This document shows positions 6,063 to 8,050 of a stretch of 8,050 nucleotides of DNA, piece after piece. Source of the stretch: an uncultured Porphyromonadaceae bacterium (GTDB lineage Bacteria > Bacteroidota > Bacteroidia > Bacteroidales > Muribaculaceae); contig USNC01000057.1 in the NCBI GenBank assembly GCA_900555915.1, positions 1-8,050 on the forward strand, in the 5' to 3' direction. Position numbers and translations under genes: made by a program. The notes beneath the pieces are model-generated. The model did no database searches and was not told the DNA's origin. It saw nothing but the letters and a program-made list of their open reading frames with translations. Numbering within the stretch: the first letter of the stretch is position 1; each line of letters starts with the position of its first letter.

Positions 6063-8050
6063 TTAGAAAGTAATGTTGGCGCCAAACTCGTAAGTGATAG
6101 TGCTCGGGCCATCGTTTTTGCCGGCTGCCGACGCCCATTCAGGATCGAAGCCTTTATAATTGGACCAGACGAACGGGTTGGTTATATTCACGTACAGACG
6201 GAGTCTGCTGCAACCGATTTTCTCGATGATTTGCTTGGAGAAGTTGTAGCCGAGCGAAACGTGCTGCACTTTCCAGAAAGAGCCATCGACCACCTGACGG
6301 GCGCAGAATTTGGTAGCGGTACTTACACCGAAAGGATCCGAAGCGAGACCGAGACCATCGCCGTTGCCGGTGACAGGAGTAGGCCAGCTGCCATAATGAG
6401 TCTGAGTCTGGTAGACAGGATTGATGAAAGTACCATCGGCACGCACACCATCAGCATCAAGAAGAGTACCCGCAGGGATGTATGTATCCACCATAACCTT
6501 GCCACGACCGCGGTCGTGATAGTCGAACGCATCGCCACCCATAAAAGGAGAAGCCACCTTGAACCCGAGTTTGGTGTAGATAGAGAATCCAAAATCGATC
6601 GAGCCACCCTTCTTGGGAAGACGGTATGAAAGATTGGACGTGAAAGAACCTGTGAGTTTAGGATTGCGGTTGAAAATCACACGGTCTTCATCATTCCATT
6701 TTCCATCACCATTGACATCGCGGATGATGGGCTGACCTTCGGCCTGACCATAGCAAGCATTGTAATAGTCACATTCACGAACAGTCTGACCTGGAGTGAA
6801 TCCGTTGTCGATTGCAACCTGATGGTTGGGGACAATCATATTGCGGTCGGACACAATTCCATCCCATGCATAGGAGTAAACATTATTGACCGGCTGACCA
6901 ACGAAGAGACAGCTTGTAGCATTATTGTCAGTACTACGATTGAAGTCGAGTGCAGGTACTCCATTAGGGTCAATGCGGTTGGCTGATGTCTCGGTCATAC
7001 CTTCTGGGACTCCATCCCATGACTTTAGAGCATCTTTGTGCAATGCACTCCCCGATGACATAGCAGATGTACTCATTAATGAATGATAGCTGCCATCATA
7101 TACTTTACCACCCAGACCATAAGTAAATAAGATGTTCAGACTAAGGTCTTTCCAGGAAACTGCCGAGTGTATAGAACCGTATACCTTTGGCAGTGCTGAG
7201 CCAGCCCAGTCACGTTTACCGTAAGTGGTGATTGTTGTATAGTCTGTACCGTCAATCGTAGTCAGAGCATTATTCGCAGCTGCATCCTCCTTTTTTTCGG
7301 GATCAATAGTATAAAGCGATTGTCCGGTCATTTGGTCAACGCCTGCGAAATGATAAGTATAGAATTCGTAAATGGAATGACCTTCCGAATAGTTTTGCAT
7401 ACCGCGCAGGATATCTTTTCCATCAGGCAGTTTTACAACCTTATTCTTTAAGAAAGTAGCATCCAGTCCAATATTCCACTTCCAGTCACGTGTATTTATA
7501 GCGTCTGCATCTAAAGCAATCTCAACGCCGCGATTAGATACAGTACCAATATTTTTATATTGAGTCAGATTCATCGGAGCACCATTATCTGTATCCACCC
7601 AAGGATAAGAACCGGCAGAAAGAGGCAGGCGTACTTCAAACAGCAAATCTTTGGAACGTTTGTCAAAGTAGCCGATCTGAAAATTCAAACGGTCGAATAA
7701 ACGACCTTCCAAAGCGAAATCAAGAGTTTGAGTCGTTTCCCATTTAATATCAGGTGCTGATAAAGACTTTTTCAGTAAAGCAGCTTCACCACCATTTTTG
7801 TCGATAGTATAAAGTGCCATATAACCATAATAATTTACACCGGCGTCATTACCAACTTCGCCATAAGAAGCACGGAATTTTAAATGATCTATCCAATCAA
7901 TATCCTGCATGAAAGCTTCACGCTTTATATTCCAGCTGGCACCCACTGAGAAGAAATTTCCCCAACGATTGTCCGGATGGAAACGAGAGGAACCATCACG
8001 GCGGAAAGATGCTTCTGCAAAATAGCGTTCATCGTAGTTGTAGCGGGCAC
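6063..8050 (-). CDS. SusC/RagA family TonB-dependent outer-membrane transporter (partial, N-terminus off the window)
   Basis: The reading frame is open to the window edge. The visible 661 residues are the C-terminal part of a protein usually about 1,000 residues long; the signal peptide, carboxypeptidase-like domain, TonB box and plug lie beyond 8050. The GTG at 7946 is an internal valine, not the start: upstream codons continue the family motif FRRDGSSRF and then NRWGNFFSVGASW. The remainder is alternating transmembrane beta-strands and extracellular loops, including LKFRASYGEVGND, and VVDGSFWKVQHVSLGYNF near the end. A calcium-loop-like DVNGDGKWNDED is at 6719-6684, common in SusC proteins. 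The chain ends ANITF with a terminal Phe, the signal recognised by the BAM complex. Role: energy-dependent import of ligand passed on by the SusD lid encoded 16 bases downstream. By sampled hand counts, G+C falls from roughly 50% at its 3' end to about 40% or less over much of 7400-7900. Confidence 0.97.
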   Translation of the reverse strand, partial: ARYNYDERYFAEASFRRDGSSRFHPDNRWGNFFSVGASWNIKREAFMQDIDWIDHLKFRASYGEVGNDAGVNYYGYMALYTIDKNGGEAALLKKSLSAPDIKWETTQTLDFALEGRLFDRLNFQIGYFDKRSKDLLFEVRLPLSAGSYPWVDTDNGAPMNLTQYKNIGTVSNRGVEIALDADAINTRDWKWNIGLDATFLKNKVVKLPDGKDILRGMQNYSEGHSIYEFYTYHFAGVDQMTGQSLYTIDPEKKEDAAANNALTTIDGTDYTTITTYGKRDWAGSALPKVYGSIHSAVSWKDLSLNILFTYGLGGKVYDGSYHSLMSTSAMSSGSALHKDALKSWDGVPEGMTETSANRIDPNGVPALDFNRSTDNNATSCLFVGQPVNNVYSYAWDGIVSDRNMIVPNHQVAIDNGFTPGQTVRECDYYNACYGQAEGQPIIRDVNGDGKWNDEDRVIFNRNPKLTGSFTSNLSYRLPKKGGSIDFGFSIYTKLGFKVASPFMGGDAFDYHDRGRGKVMVDTYIPAGTLLDADGVRADGTFINPVYQTQTHYGSWPTPVTGNGDGLGLASDPFGVSTATKFCARQVVDGSFWKVQHVSLGYNFSKQIIEKIGCSRLRLYVNITNPFVWSNYKGFDPEWASAAGKNDGPSTITYEFGANITF

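Noticed and set aside
6684..6719. Dockerin- or EF-hand-like loop (DVNGDGKWNDED) suggesting a cellulosome-type domain
   Set aside because: It is a single loop inside the SusC beta-barrel, where such Asp/Asn/Gly loops are common. There is no second dockerin repeat.

Overview
The window looks like the end of an assembled contig from a gut-type Bacteroidales bacterium. Evidence for the group: an adjacent SusC/SusD pair, lipoproteins with a Cys-Ser-Asp start after the lipobox, a secreted protein with a Por/T9SS-like C-terminal tail, and a promoter fitting the Bacteroidetes pattern (TTTG, about 20 bases, TAnnTTTG). The mid-range G+C and the style of the secreted protein suggest a Muribaculaceae-like member, but this is an impression and is not proven by the sequence. 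Bases 1-33 are not biological: they match the Illumina Nextera read-1 transposase adapter.

All six supported genes lie on the minus strand, so transcription runs from high to low coordinates. In that order they are: a SusC-like TonB-dependent transporter (8050-6063, N-terminus outside the window), a SusD-like surface lipoprotein (6046-4196), a 167-residue lipoprotein of probable calycin/lipocalin-like type (4175-3672), a 354-residue secreted protein of unknown function (3593-2529), an M16 zinc peptidase (2433-1216), and a DusB-type tRNA-dihydrouridine synthase (1132-152). Other-frame ORFs on either strand are shadows of these genes.

The first four genes form one probable nutrient-uptake unit, with gaps of 16, 20 and 78 bases. 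SusC would be the outer-membrane channel and SusD its ligand-binding lid. The small lipoprotein sits where SusE/SusF-type surface binding proteins usually lie. The secreted protein follows after a 15-bp hairpin that is fully paired only in the minus-strand RNA. A strong intrinsic terminator (2504-2467) closes the unit. No carbohydrate-active enzyme or regulator is visible, so the substrate cannot be named.

A second unit begins just past that terminator. A good Bacteroidetes promoter, whose -33 element overlaps the terminator T-tract, drives the M16 peptidase with almost no leader, and probably dusB as well. The 83-base gap between these two genes is filled mostly by a 9-bp tandem repeat that puts a stop codon in the peptidase frame in every unit. 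A different, 7-bp AT-rich tandem repeat lies downstream of dusB. No intergenic stretch exceeds 300 bases. I found no tRNA, rRNA, CRISPR array, insertion sequence or phage gene, and no convincing undescribed multi-gene system.
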